A stretch of 64,000 nt of DNA from Ustulina deusta (taxonomy: Eukaryota > Ascomycota > Sordariomycetes > Xylariales > Xylariaceae). The position numbers were made by a program, and so were the translations under genes. Under the pieces are notes generated by a model that had not been told where the DNA came from, searched no databases, and saw only the letters and a list, made by a program, of their open reading frames with translations. The stretch is from the NCBI GenBank assembly GCA_023159155.1, contig JAJNNX010000047.1, positions 409,009 to 473,008 on the forward strand, given 5' to 3'. Each line of letters begins with the position of its first letter. Position 1 is the first letter of the stretch. Of this stretch, positions 45,701 to 60,100 are shown piece after piece.

Positions 45701-48480
45701 TTTATTCCAAGGCTGCAACTTCTTGTCCAGTTGCGTGACTTTGCTGTTCCTTGTGCGAGTCATCCGCCCCAATCTCCAATGCTGCGCCATGCATGTTGTG
45801 TACCATCTCCCCAAAACTACAATTTTCGCAGGCTAAGGGTACACGACAGAATCATCCAGTCGCCCTCCTTACATGCTAGAAGGTGCGCTTGAGGAGAGTA
45901 TTCCACAGCGTCTACTAGCGGAGGCACAACCCCCGTTTCTTCTACGTTACCTGACAACATAACTATTGAAGTAGAGTGAGCGAGACTTGGAGTGCCTGAA
46001 AAAGGGGGTACAGCCACCCTATGGTTAAATGAATGGAAGTGGATTAGAGGAGGAGCGCACGATTCTTTTCCCTATTGCGCCGAAGTGAATTGAATTTTGC
46101 CATGATCAACTAGTCTACTAATTGAAATTGTACGTATTTATGTTAGAAGTGTAGATATAGCCTGGATCCTAGTATAAGGATGAGGCTCAATTACCCTATA
46201 TAGGTAATTGCGCCTACTCATATTGTCCACTTTGCTATCCTCATCCTCAAAAGTCTCCGCTCTCTCCGCTCTCTCTTCTCTCTAGTGGTTTGTCGTGCAT
46301 TACATTGCGCAAGACCATCGTAGGTCTAGGGAGTGTACGATATACTAATCTCTTCTAGCTTAATGAAGGGGATAGATAAGACAGTCCATGTCCTCTTCAC
46401 CACTGGCAGATATACCACCCGGAGTTGAAAACGGAGTTAGGTATACAATTATGGATTCATTGACTAAAACTGTTGTTGAGGTGAGGAGAATGGACCTGTG
46501 CTGCGGGCACGAATCAACTGGCAGTATGCAAGCTGCCTTTGGGGCGAGCTACAGGTGTCAGCAGTCGAAATTAAGCTCAGTGGGATGGGAGCCCCAGAGA
46601 TTGACTTAGGTGTTAGGAAGGCTTAAAGGAGTGGAGAAAACTGCTCTCGAAATCCTGAATAATATTGATATCCCAGCTGCTATTGGCAGCACTGCATAAA
46701 TGATTCACGGATTGATTGTTGCGGGGGCATGCTAATACATAAAATCTAAACATGCTTTCATCCTCTGCTCGGTAGCTTTTCATCGCTGTTTTGGAGAGTC
46801 CTCTTTTCTCTGTAATCTCAAACCTAGGAGCACCCATTTTACATCAACAGGTCAACTGTAATCCGCATATATGTTGATTTTCGGTTACAGTGTAGCCGAT
46901 AAATAGCTAATGCAAGGAGCTTCGATTCCGAATCTCATGCACACCTCCCGTATTACCTTACATTGCCCTCTACACCTTCTACTAAATCTCCCTCCCTCGG
47001 TCTTTACATTCTTCTTAACTGGATACCTGGTTCATCACCTATTAACCCCTCTCTACACAACGTACCTACCAAGCTACACCAATATCCCTATTTATTTCAT
47101 TCTCTAATACCCACGTAATAAGTTTTGAAGAATCTCTAGAAACTATTTATGCATCTCTTGATTTCTGTATCTCAGTACAATCCCTCGTTTAATAACAGCT
47201 TTGCTCTATAGTCAAAATCGATGAGCCGAATCATGTCTTCGAAAGTGCGCCCGGGAGTGGCTAGAAATGAGGGGAAATCCACCTTGTGGCTTTGCGTCCA
47301 GGAAGCATAAAAACACCATAGGCGCTGCGTTGTATTGCTTAGGGAATCATCAAACACTCCTTCGCTAGAATTCGCATTCAATTAAAATTTTGCATTCACT
47401 CTTCACCGTCTGATTCCCTAATACTGACAACTATAATTATGCTAAGAAGTATAGGTTCGGCCTATCCCCTAGTATAAGGGTAAGGTAAGTGCCCCTCCGC
47501 GTTGACACGGTTCACTTAGTATTGCCCGCTTCAGTATAGATTCCTGTTGTCGCACGAAGGGCACAGACGCCTTGGTAAGTTAATCCTTAGCTCTATAGAT
47601 ATTCTTCCTTTGTTTTATTTTTCGCTCGTTCCAGGAGCAAGTATTATCATAACAGGCGGTAAGTAATTTTACCGTCCCAGCTATTCAACACACCAGCAAT
47701 AGACGTATTTCTAGCATCAGCTATGTTTAACTGACACTCTCGCTATCTTGAGCGACTTACTGTGCGGCTGTTTGATTCGATGGTTTCGACATTTAGAAAT
47801 ATGAGTTAATCATGAAAGTGAAAAAGGTAGAATTTTCTTGCGAAATTTAGAATTGTGACGTCATGTAGGGTTATATAGCAATTTGCAAGGCACGAGTAAC
47901 TACCATTAGCACAATGATGAAATCAAAAACTACAGCTTTACAGATCTCAACAAGAAAGTATTTCAACACGTAGTATAAAGGGGGAAATATCTAAACGAAT
48001 AGCCACGTCTTAGGTAATATTGTTGATTTCATTCCATGTTTACATAGCATGGAGGGCGGTACGAGGAATGAATGGTAAACTACTTAAGATAGATATATTA
48101 ATGATAGTATGTTAAAATGAATATCGTCATTCAACCGCTGCATATAGGTCTTTTCCTCGTGATAACCATTAGATTTCACGATTACGCGCTACCTATGTCC
48201 CAGTGTCGATGCAAAGCCTGAAGCATCCATATTAGGTGTGTTCGTTGGCTATCTGCATTTTCGCTGCCAGGGACATCATCCTACGGTTCTTTTTATGGGG
48301 TAACCGTGAATAGATCATGGAGTCTGGAGCTATGCCTCATATTTCGATATGGGATCACCTCCGAGTTGCCCTTGTTGAAAGTGAACTACGTCAAGGAGTC
48401 ACTTTATGTACTGTACAAGATCAAGGGCATGAAAGGCACGGTCATTACCGTTTATATATATATTGAGGTCTTCCCACCTT
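42703..48480. other. 5.8 kb gene-poor end of the island
   Basis: Normal composition but no frame with a recognisable domain or convincing exon pattern. Frames of 60-100 codons (43,266-43,535; 43,598-43,906; 44,483-44,779; 45,817-46,017; 46,388-46,609) mostly overlap antisense frames. A small hairpin, CAATTACC/GGTAATTG, is at about 46,188-46,210. Sequence turns AT-rich from about 48.45 kb. Confidence 0.5.
45301..45340. repeat. Polypyrimidine tandem repeat, 11-bp unit
   Basis: TTTTCTTCTTC repeats three times and a partial fourth, preceded by a longer pyrimidine-rich stretch from about 45,260. Confidence 0.9.
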
Positions 48481-48487
48481 CTATTAT

Positions 48488-51400
48488 AATGTAATCAAAC
48501 TAAATATAACACTTATATACCAATTATTTTACTAGGTTATAAGCCCGGAAACTTTTTTACTAAGCTATAAATAGCTAGCTACTATATTATTATACTTGAT
48601 AAAAAAAAAATATGAGCTAATAAAATACTAGATTGGATTTACAATAGCCCGTCTAATTAATCTAAAAAAAAAAAATCAAATAAGTTAAAAGAACTAAAAA
48701 AGCTATAATTTCTTTTTAACTCAGATCTTCTAAAAACTATTATTTTATAATATAAAATATTTATAATAATAGTTTTTAGTTTTTTTATTTTAAGTTATAA
48801 CTAATAAAATAATTAATACTTAAAAAAAATAAAAAAAACAAGTTATTAAACTAGTTATAATAAATTAATTACTAAACATTAATTATTTTTTTTATATAAT
48901 ATAAAATATAGTTTTATAGTAGGACTATATAAACTTTTAAACAAACAACAAATAAAATAATACTTATATTAACTTATTTATAATTAAAATAAATAACTAT
49001 ATATTAAACTAAAACAATATAAATATTCTTTTATTACTAAATAAAAAAAAACTATTTAGATACATAGTACGGTTACTGCCTTATAAAAATATAGACCTAT
49101 AAAAAAGCCAAAAAGAAACTAGCGCTAATAGATTAACTAAAAACTTATTAATCAAACAACAAAATTTAAACTTTATTTTATATTTTTTATTTAAATAATT
49201 ATAAAAATTAGACTAAAAATAATTTTAAAACAAAGTTTTAATTTTATTACAATTTTAATTTTTTATAATAACTTATTTTTTTAGCTTATACGTTATAAAC
49301 ATATTAATAAAAAAAAGCATAACTAATACTATTAATATTGCTAATAAAGCTATTATTAAACTACTAAAACTAAATATAAATATTATTAAAATTAACTTAT
49401 TTAAAAAGCTTAAAAGCTAGCAAAACTATTATAAGTAGTATTTTAATATATTAATAATAATTAATATATATAATATATATAAATTTATAATAAGACAATT
49501 TTTAAAAAAAGCAGAACAAGTTTTATAGCTATAAATAGTAGCTTAAAAAACTACTTAAAAATAAGGCATATTTTTAATAAAAAATAGTTTTTTTATTTTT
49601 TAAAATTAAATCATAAATAGTATTAAAACAATAAAAAAAATATTTATATAAATAAATAAAAAATATAACTAAAAAAAAGTTATATTATTTTTTTAATTAG
49701 TAATCTAATAAAATAATATAAATATTAAAATTTTTTTAATTGTTTAAAAATTAATAAATAAAATTAGAGCAATATAAAAAAAATATACTAAAATGGGACC
49801 TAAATATAAGTTTTCTAAAAGCTATTTTATAATATATTTTATTTATAGTTTTAAAAAAGATTTTAAAGCTTAGGTCTAAGTTTTTTAGATTTTAATAAAA
49901 ACTAAAATCTTAATTTTAGCTAATATAGTACTAATTATAAAAAATAAAAAAACTTATATAGGTTAAACAGACTAATTAGTACTAGAAAAAGTGCTAGTAA
50001 TAATAATTAAGTCTAATTTTGTAAGAAAAAAAAAACAAGTAGCAATAATAATTAATTTTAAAAACAAAAAAGTAGTATTTAAAAAACCAAAATATAAATA
50101 TTATAAAAAAATAAAATATATTAAAGTAAGCTATTAGAACTTATACCTAGAACTAAAAAAAAACGTAAAAAAAAAAGAAAAAAAGCTAAAAGAAAATAGT
50201 AAAAAAAAAATAAAAAAAGCAATATTAATAATATATTTGAAATATAAAAATAGTAGTAATAGTAATATAATAAATATTATATAAGATTTTTAAGCTAGAC
50301 TACTTAATTTTTTATAATTTAATTTATATATTTGTTTTATTATATAAAATATTTTAAATATTTAATATAAAACTAATTTTATTTTATTTATATTAGATTT
50401 TAGACTTAAAAATTTAATTTATTAAAATAAACAATTATAATATTAATAAGTTCTTTAAAATAAAACGCTACAAAAAATAATAGTTTTGTTAAAAATATTA
50501 TAAACTAGAATATATAGGCTTATATTATTATTTAAAGTAAGAAAAATAATAAAACTTTTAAATTATTTTATATAATAAATATTAATTATTTATTAAAAAA
50601 GGTTTAGGTTTTAGATTTAAGATATAAATAATATATTATTTAGAATAAAAACGAATTATTTAATTATAAAAAACTTAATTTTAGAAAAATCACAATTAAA
50701 AAAGTTAGAAGAATTAAAATATTTATAAAAAAAAAAAACTTTTACTAAATAAATTATTATAGCAAAAAGATTTACTAGAATTATTTTTTGTAATATATTT
50801 TATGCCTTAAAATTAGGCGTTAACCTAATTTTAGTAATATAGCTACTAAATAAGAAAGTAAAAATATTATTTATTAAAAAATAATATATAATTATTTTTT
50901 TAAAACTTTTAAATATATTAATTATTATACTATATTTTAAATTTTTTTTATACTTTTTATTAATTAAGTAATCTTTTTAGTACTAGTAGCCTATTAAATT
51001 AGTTTTAAAATAAAACTTTAGTATAAAAAAATAAGTTATTTAAACAAATAATTTTTATTAAAACTAAACAAAATTATTAAAAAGATAAATAATACTAAGA
51101 ATTACTATATTTATAAATCTTATATTATAAAAAAAATAAAAAAAAAGCTTTATAAAAGAAATCTTTTAAAAAGAAAATATGTAAGAAAAGTTATTTTTAT
51201 GGACGTTTATAGCCTTTTTTATATTAAAAAATATAAAAAAAAAAGTATTAGCTTATAATAATCGATTTATATAGCTAATTTAGTAGACTTAAAATAATAG
51301 TAAACTATAAAAAAATCTGGTTATATATTAAAAAATTTATTAATAAATTATAAAAAGAAAAACAATAAAGCAGAAAATATTAGTTAATATATAAAAATAA

Positions 51401-51998
51401 AGCTAAAGAGTTTATTGCTAAAAAAGCTAAATAGTAAGCATTATAAAAAAGTATTAAAATTGAATTTGCTTTAATAAAATAATATAAAAGTAATAAAATA
51501 GCCGAAAGCTTTAATATAACTATATAAAATAAACTATTTTTAATAATAATAAAAAATGTTATTTTATTAAAATATTAGCCTAAAGTTATAGTAGTTATTA
51601 ATTATTTTTAAAACAAAAGCTTATATATTATATTTAATATTACTTTATTTAAAATAGCATATAAATAATAATTATATATTAATAATATTAAATAATTTAG
51701 TATAAAAGTATAATATTTGTTACTAAACATAAAATATAAAAAAATAGATCTAAAAGTAATATTTAGTACTTTAATAAAATATAGCAATAATTTAATTTAT
51801 AAAATTAAAACTATAAAAAACAAAATAATTAAAATAGCAAAACAAAATATATATTTTAATAAAAAACTTATTATTAAAAAAGCTTTTTTAAAAATAATAT
51901 TTATTAGTATACAAACTAATAATTTTAAAAAAATATTAGAAATAAAAAAACTTATATTTTTATTAGCTAAAAAAAAAATATTAAAATATTATTATATT
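48488..51998 (+). mobile_element. RIP-degraded retroelement remnant (left part), coding on plus strand
   Basis: Almost C/G-free DNA without coding frames. The plus strand is A-rich from about 49.8 to 52.0 kb, as in retroelement coding strands, and carries a fossil Gag zinc knuckle at 50,093-50,134. No LTR was located, and the left end near 48.49 kb is set only by composition. The Gypsy-like element at 51,999-61,424 is inserted in it, so 61,425-62,188 is probably its continuation. A 102-codon frame at 51,717-52,025 is low-complexity Lys/Ile/Asn and not a gene. Confidence 0.6.
50093..50134 (+). pseudogene. Fossil CCHC zinc knuckle of a Gag protein
   Basis: In frame with position 50,093 the translation is YKYYKKIKYIKVSY. 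Tyr occupies positions 1, 4, 9 and 14, exactly the spacing of a C-x2-C-x4-H-x4-C knuckle. TGT or TGC to TAT/TAC and CAT to TAT are single RIP-type transitions. The next codon is TAG where such Gag proteins often have Trp, followed by NLYLEL, like the common 'W-x-LHPE' tail. Spacing plus context make coincidence unlikely, but it is one motif. Confidence 0.6.
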
Positions 51999-52163
51999 TG
52001 TTACGGTAATTCAGTTATTTATTAAAGATAATAATTATTATATGAAATATAAATGAATGATATTTTTTTTTTTAAGTATAAAATCATAAGAACGTTTACC
52101 TATTTATAGATATAATAAACATATTTATGGCTATAGCTGATATATTTATAGTTATGCCTATTA
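51999..52163 (-). repeat. LTR of the 9.4 kb element (left)
   Basis: 165 bp, TGTTACGGTAATTCAG...GCCTATTA. Slightly more mutated than the right copy; differences are mainly transitions. The inner side, read on the minus strand, is AAAAAAAAAGGCACT, a likely polypurine tract. Confidence 0.87.
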
Positions 52164-55100
52164 AGTGCCTTTTTTTTTAAATAAAGCTATTTGTTCCAAG
52201 TTATAAATATTTTTTATAATTTAATATTTTTAACTTTTTTTGTTATATAATGCATAGTACTTGTTTTTTTTAACTTTTTTAGTTTTTGTATTTTTTTATT
52301 ATTTTTGTAATTTTATTTAACTTAACAAAGCTTTGCTTTATTTTATTAAAAATATTTTTATAATTATTAAGCATTCTTATTATTTGCTTAAAAGCATTCT
52401 TGGTATTTTTTTTGTATATTTTAGTAGTACGTATAGTTTTTTATAGTTAAAGTTTAATAATATTAACTTTTTTAGTTATTTTATTATTATTAGAGTTAAG
52501 CTTATTAATTTAAGTAGCTAGCTTAGCAATAGTTTTATTTTATTGCTTAAATTTAACTTTATAACTATTAAGTTAAGTTTTTAGGTTATTAAGCTTGTTT
52601 TATATAGCGTTTAAATTAATTTTTTTATAATATTTTTTTTTAAAATTATTAATACGCTTTTTTAAATAAGTATAAAACTAAGTAATAAATTTATTAAAAT
52701 TATTTATAGTTTTTTTATAGTTAGATTTAATTTATATTAAGTTTATTTAATTAAGTTTTATTAGTTATTTTGTAATTATTAAATTAAAACTATTATTTAA
52801 AAATATAAACCTAAAAACTAAAATATTAGCTTTATTAAAAAGTAAAGATTTTTATACCTTTTTTTAATTTTTGGCTTTTATAATATTTATATATTTAATT
52901 TTAAAACTTTGTATAAAACTATTAGCTATAAAAAGTTTTTTATTATTTTTACTAAATAGTTTAGTAAACTTTTTAATAATTAAGTTATAAAAAAAGTTAG
53001 ATTTATTTATTTTATTATTAAAGCAAGCAATAGTTTTATTAAAATTATTTGTTTTGCTACGTGGTTTTTTAAACATTACTAAGCTACTATTAGACCTATT
53101 ACAAATGTTTTATTAGTTATTATTTTTAGCTTTTTTTTTATTATAAATATTACTTTTTAAGTTATTACTATTATATAATGCTTATTTTTTATAGCTATAT
53201 AGTACTATACAAAACTTATTTTTATTAAGATTAAACAAATAATTAGAAGTATTATTATTATTTTTATTATTATTATTATTATTATTATTTTTAAACAATT
53301 TAATAATAATAGTTAGCTATTTTTTGCTTTTAACGCTTAATCCGTTGTTTTTAGTATTTTTAGTATTTTTTTTATTTTAATAGATTTTTTTTAGTATAGT
53401 ATCTTTTTTTTGGGTGCTATTTTTAATAGGAGTAGTGTTACGTTTAGTAGTTTTTTTAGCCGCAGCGATTTCTTTTTTTTTTATAGCTTGATCTAAAAAC
53501 TTTAAATTCTTTTTTTGGTTGCTTATATTACATTAATAAGTTTAGTAGTTTTTTTAATATTTTTAATATTTTTACTATTATTTTAACTAAAACCTATAAT
53601 TATATATTTATTTTTAGTATTATTATATACTATAATAAATATAACTTATTTTTTATTATTATTATTATTATTATTATTTAGGTTTATATTAGCGCTTTAA
53701 ATAATAGAAATATTAGGTTTTTAGTTAGTAAGAATATTAAATCTTTAATTAGTAGGAATATTATATTTATTAATAGTTATAATGTTTATATTGTTTTGCT
53801 AGACGTAATATTTTTTTTATTATAACTATTAAATAAAAAAGTAGTATTATTGTTGTACTAGAGCTAATTTTAAGCTAATAGCTGATCTATTAAGTTTAAT
53901 ATAGTTGCTATAATAGTTAGCGCTTTTATAGATCTAATACTAAATATAACAAAATAGATTTTTTAAATTTTATAAAAAGAAAAAAGCAGTAGAAAAAATA
54001 AAAAGGGCAAAGCCTGTTTATATAAATAGACTAATATATAATTTTATACTTTATTCTTTTTATTATAGCTATATTAGTTTATAGTAAATATGTTTAATAG
54101 TAAGTACGCTTTATTGTTTAAAAAAGCGCCCCTAAATATATAAAAAAAGTATTACTGTTTATTTTATAATAAATAGCTATAATAATATATCTTTTTTTTT
54201 AGCTATTTATATGTTATTTTTATAGCAGTTCTTTTGCTATTATTGCAGTAGCTAAGCTTAGTAATATATACTTTATTTATAGCTATATATTTATTATTTT
54301 TAATATAGTTTTTTAAGGAATAAAATAGTTATAATAAATATAACATATTTTTTGTTAATATATATAGTTAGCTTATGATTTTTAAAAAATAAAAGTTTTT
54401 TAAAATAAGTATAATATATTTATTATTTTATATATGTTTTTTTTGTTTTATTTTTTAGTATAATTATTTTAATAAGTTATTTTTTTTTATATAAGCAATA
54501 TTGTACTTTTTATATTTTTTTACCTAGTTAATAGTATTATTAGTTTTATATTTATTAACTAAATCAGATATTAATAGTTTTAGTTTTTTTTTATTAAAGT
54601 TTTAGTTATATTTGCTATTTTATTTTTTTTATTTAATAATATACTTAACTAAAGGTTTGCTATTTAAAAATTAGATTTTTTTTTAAGTAATTTTTTTAAT
54701 TTTTTAGTAATTCTTAGTTTTTTTAATAATAACTAGGCCTAATAAAAGGACTTTTTTATTAAAAAGGTTTTTTTTTTATTTAAGTTTATAAAACTATATA
54801 ACTAAAACTATAAAGTAGATACACTAACTACTAAAAAAATTAAGTTTATATATTAGTAGCTCTATTTTTTTAATAATTTTAAAAAGTTTTATTTTTATTA
54901 ATAACTATTTTTGTTTAGGTTTACTAAATAAATAATAACTTTTATATAGTTTAAAATAAACTGTATTGCTTTTATTAAAGGTTATTAAAGTATACTTATT
55001 ATTATATTTTTTTTAATAATTATATTAGCTATATTAACTAAATGTTTAGCTTTTTAAATATATTCTATTTTTAATACTTTTATTATTTTATTATTAGCTT

Positions 55101-57108
55101 TAGTACTTTTTTTCTAGTTTAGAATATCTATAATAAATCGTAGCTAAAATTTTAATATTAGTTAGTTTAATAATCTTTTAACTATTATTAATAATATATT
55201 ATTTAAGTAATATTATAGTACTAGTAGTAACTTGGTTTAAAAAATATTTAGATTAGTAGCTATATAAAACTTAATAATTATTTTAATAATTAGGTTTTTT
55301 TTTTTAAAAGTTTATTTATTTAAAAATAATAAGCTATTAAAAAAAAAATTTAATATTTAATATATTATAAATTTTTTTTTAAACTTTGCTAGTAAACTTT
55401 TGGTTTTTATTGCTAATAATAACTACTAGTAATTCTTAATTATATAGGTATAACATTTATAATAGCATTTTTGCCTAGTTTTTTATTATATATTTTTTAT
55501 GTTTTAGTATTAAAAGCAATTTTTGCTAGCTTTATATAATATAGTTACTAATATATTAAAGTAGTTATATTTTTTTATGTTTTAAAAGGAATTTCTAGAT
55601 TTTATTAGCGGTATATTTGTAATAAAATCTATAGTAATAATATAATAAAAGATAACTAGTATTTTGATTAGTATTAATTCTTCTAGTAGTAGTTGCTTAT
55701 TAATTTGGTTTTTTTTATATATTGTGTAATAAGTTATAAACTAGCATATATTCTAGTGTTTATTAAAAAAATATATGCTTTATAGGTTATATAGCATATG
55801 TTTTATACTAAAGTAGTAATATTTATTATATATAAATTTAAAAATATTTTGAATATAGTTTTTTAAAATATATAAAGATTATTTTTTATTATAGCTAATA
55901 TAAAAAAAAAGATTATTATTAAGCAAAAAAAAGGTTACTATGCTCTTTTAGTATTTAGTTGGTTTAGTAGTAGGGCTATTTAGTTTTTTATTCTTTTTTG
56001 CTTTTTTTTTTTTTTGTTTTTTTTAGAATAGGATATTTTTTATTCGGCTATATTTAGTATTATTATTATACCCTTAGGTTATTTTTTTTTAAACTTGTTA
56101 CTAATTACTAGGGTTAATATAGAAAGGTTTATTATAATTTTGTCTTTTTTAATAAAGTATGCCTAATAAACGTTATTTTCCTAGATGTTATCTAGCGTAC
56201 TTAATTTGTTTTTTTTAGCTTTTTTTTGTTTTTTTAGTTTTTGTAGTAATTTAGAAAGTATATTTAATATTATGTTTAGTGTTCCTAGTATATAGTGAAT
56301 TTTAAGCTAAAATTAAGAGAAATAATTAATTATATTGGCAAGTTTTAGGTTAGCTTTATTTAAATCTATAATATATAGTAAAATATATATTATTATTTTT
56401 TTAGTTAATATATAGTCTATTAATATATTTACTAGTTATATACTTAATTAGATTATTTTTTATAGTTTTTTATATGCCTAAATTACTACTACTATTTTTT
56501 TTTTTATTAATCTATATTTTTTTTTAATATTGCTAGTAAGCTTAGATAAAAATATAATTAGTTTAACTTTTATTACTAGAATATTTTGGCTTAGTATTAA
56601 CTTGCTATTTTATTTATTTTTTAATTAAAAAACTATTAATTTATAGGCTTTTTTATAAATATTTTTATAACGCTTTCGAGTTTTTTGTTTTTTTTTTTAT
56701 TAGTTTAAAAGTAATTTTAAAAGTAAAGCTCTGTTTTACTAGTTTAGACGTTCTAATAAATAAGTTTTCTTTTTTTTTTATCTAGGCTAATAATTCGGTT
56801 TTTTTTTATTATAATGTTTTAATTTTGTAGTCAAACTAAGCTATTTTATAGTATAGCTAGCCAGCTATTCTAATATATATTTCTAAAGCTTTTAAAGTAT
56901 ATAGTATTTTTAGTTTTTTAAATATTTTAATTTTGTTATTTATTTTAGTAACGCTTTTACTATTAATATTATACTTTAGTAGCTATACTAATAAAAAAGT
57001 AGCAAAAGATTTTAAAGCGCTAATATAAACTTTTGCTTTATTAAGGATATTTATTACTGTTTTTATATATTTTATGTAAGTATTGAAATTATTACTAAAA
57101 ATAATTAT

Positions 57109-57120
57109 ATTATTAATATA
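57109..57120 (-). pseudogene. Mutated reverse-transcriptase active site (YIDD to YINN)
   Basis: Minus-strand translation around here reads AYINNIIIFSNNFNTYIKYI. In Gypsy-type reverse transcriptases this position is AYIDDIIIFSDxFxxHxxHL. Both catalytic Asp codons (GAT) now read AAT, His now Tyr, all RIP-type transitions. The downstream peptide keeps the family rhythm. This locates RT and sets the element's orientation. Confidence 0.65.
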
Positions 57121-60100
57121 AGCTTATACAAAAGTATAGTATATAAAAAATAGGCGGTTTATAAACTTTTATACAAATATTAATAAGTTCCTAAATCTTA
57201 TTAATACTACGTTTAATCTTTTAAAGCCTTAAGAGCTAATAATAACTATTCTATTATAATATTTAAAGTATATTAGTAGTTAAAAAAAAAGTTTAATATA
57301 TTAAATAATATAAAGTAGAGTTTATTAATTATATTTTTAATTATATTATTTTAGCTAAATAGCAGGTATATATTTAGTACTATAATCTTATTTAATAGTT
57401 ATAGATCTATTACTAATTAATTTTTTTTAATACTATTAATTATTTTTAAATAATAAAAATAAGCCAAACAACTAAAGTAGGTTTATTTATAAATATAAGT
57501 TTTTTTTAAATATATATTTTGTTATGTTTAGTATTAAAGAACCTACAATCCTTAATATTTAATAAGTATGTTTTAATAGTTTTAAACTAATTTTATTATT
57601 TATTTATTAAGTTTATTTATATTTTTTAATTATTTAATATAAATATAATACTTTTATTATAAAAAATATTATACTTATTGAATAGTTTATAGATTCTTTT
57701 TATTTGTAGTATATTGTTTGCTATTATAGTTATTTTAGCTATTAATCTAATTATAAGTATACCTATTAGTTTTGTTATCTTATAAGATAATATATTTATT
57801 TTTATAACTAATATAGTTAAATTGTTTATTTATTTTTTTATAAAAAATATATATATTTTTTAAGCTTTTTTTCTATTTAGGTATTTTACTATTTTAGTTT
57901 AGTTTTTTTAGCTTATATTATCTTTTTAATAATTTATAATGTTTGCCTAATTAATAACCTAAGCAATTTTATTTTTTTAATACTTAAAAATAGTTTTTAG
58001 TTTTTTATTTTTTTATATTATAATCAGCTAAATATATAGGTTATAAATTATAACCTTTTTTAATAAATATCTATTTAGCATTATATTATAAGCCGTGCTT
58101 TGTTTTTTTTTAAAATAGTATAGTTTTATTGTTTTGTTTTTTTTATTAATAAGAACTAGTAGGTTAATAAACCTTATATCTATAAATACTATTATTATAA
58201 CAAGTATAATTATTATATATATTACTAATACTTTTTAGATTAGTACTATTAAAAGTAGCTTAGTTTCTGTTTTATTTTGTATTTTTAGTTCTAGTACTAA
58301 CTTAAAAACATATATTTCTTTTATAAAGTTAATTTTAATTTTATGTTTTAATATAAATTTTATTCTAATTAATATTTTTAAGTTTAAATTATTAATTATA
58401 TTTGCTATTACTATAAAATATCTAAATATTATATTTTTTTTAATATACTTTTTAATATATATATCAAAATCTATAGTTTAAGTAATTATTAATTGTACCC
58501 TTATTTTATTAATAAGTACAAGGTTAATATATTAGAATTTTTAGTTTTTTATAAAATTTTTAATAAAACTTTTATTTATTAGTATGCTAGAATATTTTAT
58601 ATCTAAGTAAACTTTAACTTTAGGGCTTTTAATATTATTTTAAACAAAAATTTAAAAATATATAGTTTTTTTTTGATTTTTTTCTTAAGTAATAGTTTTA
58701 GATTTGCTTTAATAATTTGTTTTAATTAAATATTAATTTTTTGTTTAATTAGTTTTAGTACAATTAATATTATTAATATAAAGTTTACTTATTTAATATT
58801 TTTTTTGCTTAGTTTGGCTTGTTTTATATAAATATTTTTAATATAGTTTTTTACTATTTTTATTAAATAAAATATAATTTTATATTTTATGCAAGTTTTT
58901 AATATTATATTTGGGTTTATTAATATATTTTTATTTTTTAATATAATATTTTAGTTATATATCTAGTAACTATTTATTTTATTATATTTAATAATTATAT
59001 ATATTTTATTAATTATTTTTGTTTTTTCTTTACTAAAACAAATATATTTTTTTATAGTTAGGTTTTTAATTTTGCTACTATTATTAGGATTGATGTCCTA
59101 AACAATTTTTTTGTTATAGTAATTTTATAATTTATTTATATTTAGTTTTTATTACTTAAAACATTAGTAATATACCTATTGCTTTTATTAATCTTTTTTG
59201 TTCTAATTATTAAATCTAATAGTACGTTAGTTATTAAACTTAATATTATGCTAGCTATTTTATTAATATATTCTAAAGTAGCTATTGTTTTGTTTTTAGT
59301 TATTCTAGTTGCTTTATTTTTTATAACCTAGTAATAGCAATCTAATTTATTATAATTAACCTTATTTATAGTAAAATATTCTAAAATTTTAATACTTTTA
59401 ATCAAAGTTTTATTATTATAAAATATTATTATTTTTATAGTTTAGCTAGTTTTGCTAAAACTAGTTAATATTAATTATTTTTTATTTTTTTTTATTATTA
59501 TTTTAGGTATAGTATCTAATCTTAAATATAATTACTATTATTTCTTTAGTTAATATTAGCTGTTTTTTTTTTTAGCTTTTTTAAATATTTATTAATAATT
59601 TGTTTTGCTATTAGTTTTAGCGTAAGTTTTTATAGCTTAAGTAGTAATAAGTTCTATAATTATATTAATAATTATAAATCTTTAGTATTTTTTTAAGCTT
59701 TGCTATACTTAAAAGCTTTTATAATATAAGTTTTAATAAGCTTTTTTTATATAATATTTTTTATTATATATTTATAAGTAAAAAACTAAACATTTGCTAT
59801 ATTTAATTAAATGTTTTATTTTTTGATTAAGGTTTTTATAAATACTAATAAAATTACTTTATATTTTATTATATCTTTTTTAAATAATTATTAAAATTAC
59901 TATTATAATATATTTTTTTATAAAAAAGTTTATTTTTTTATAGCTATTATAGCAAACTTGTTTTTTATATTGCTCTATTGTTTAAAGCATTAAACCTAAA
60001 AATAAATATTTATATAGTTAATATTCTTGTTTTTATAAAAGATTATATAACTTTTGCTAAATTCTTTTAATACATTAAACTAAAAATATCTAATTTTTAA

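Noticed and set aside
51717..53076. Lys/Asn/Ile-rich frames in the second AT block
   Set aside because: Chance frames in AT-only retroelement DNA; composition follows the base bias.
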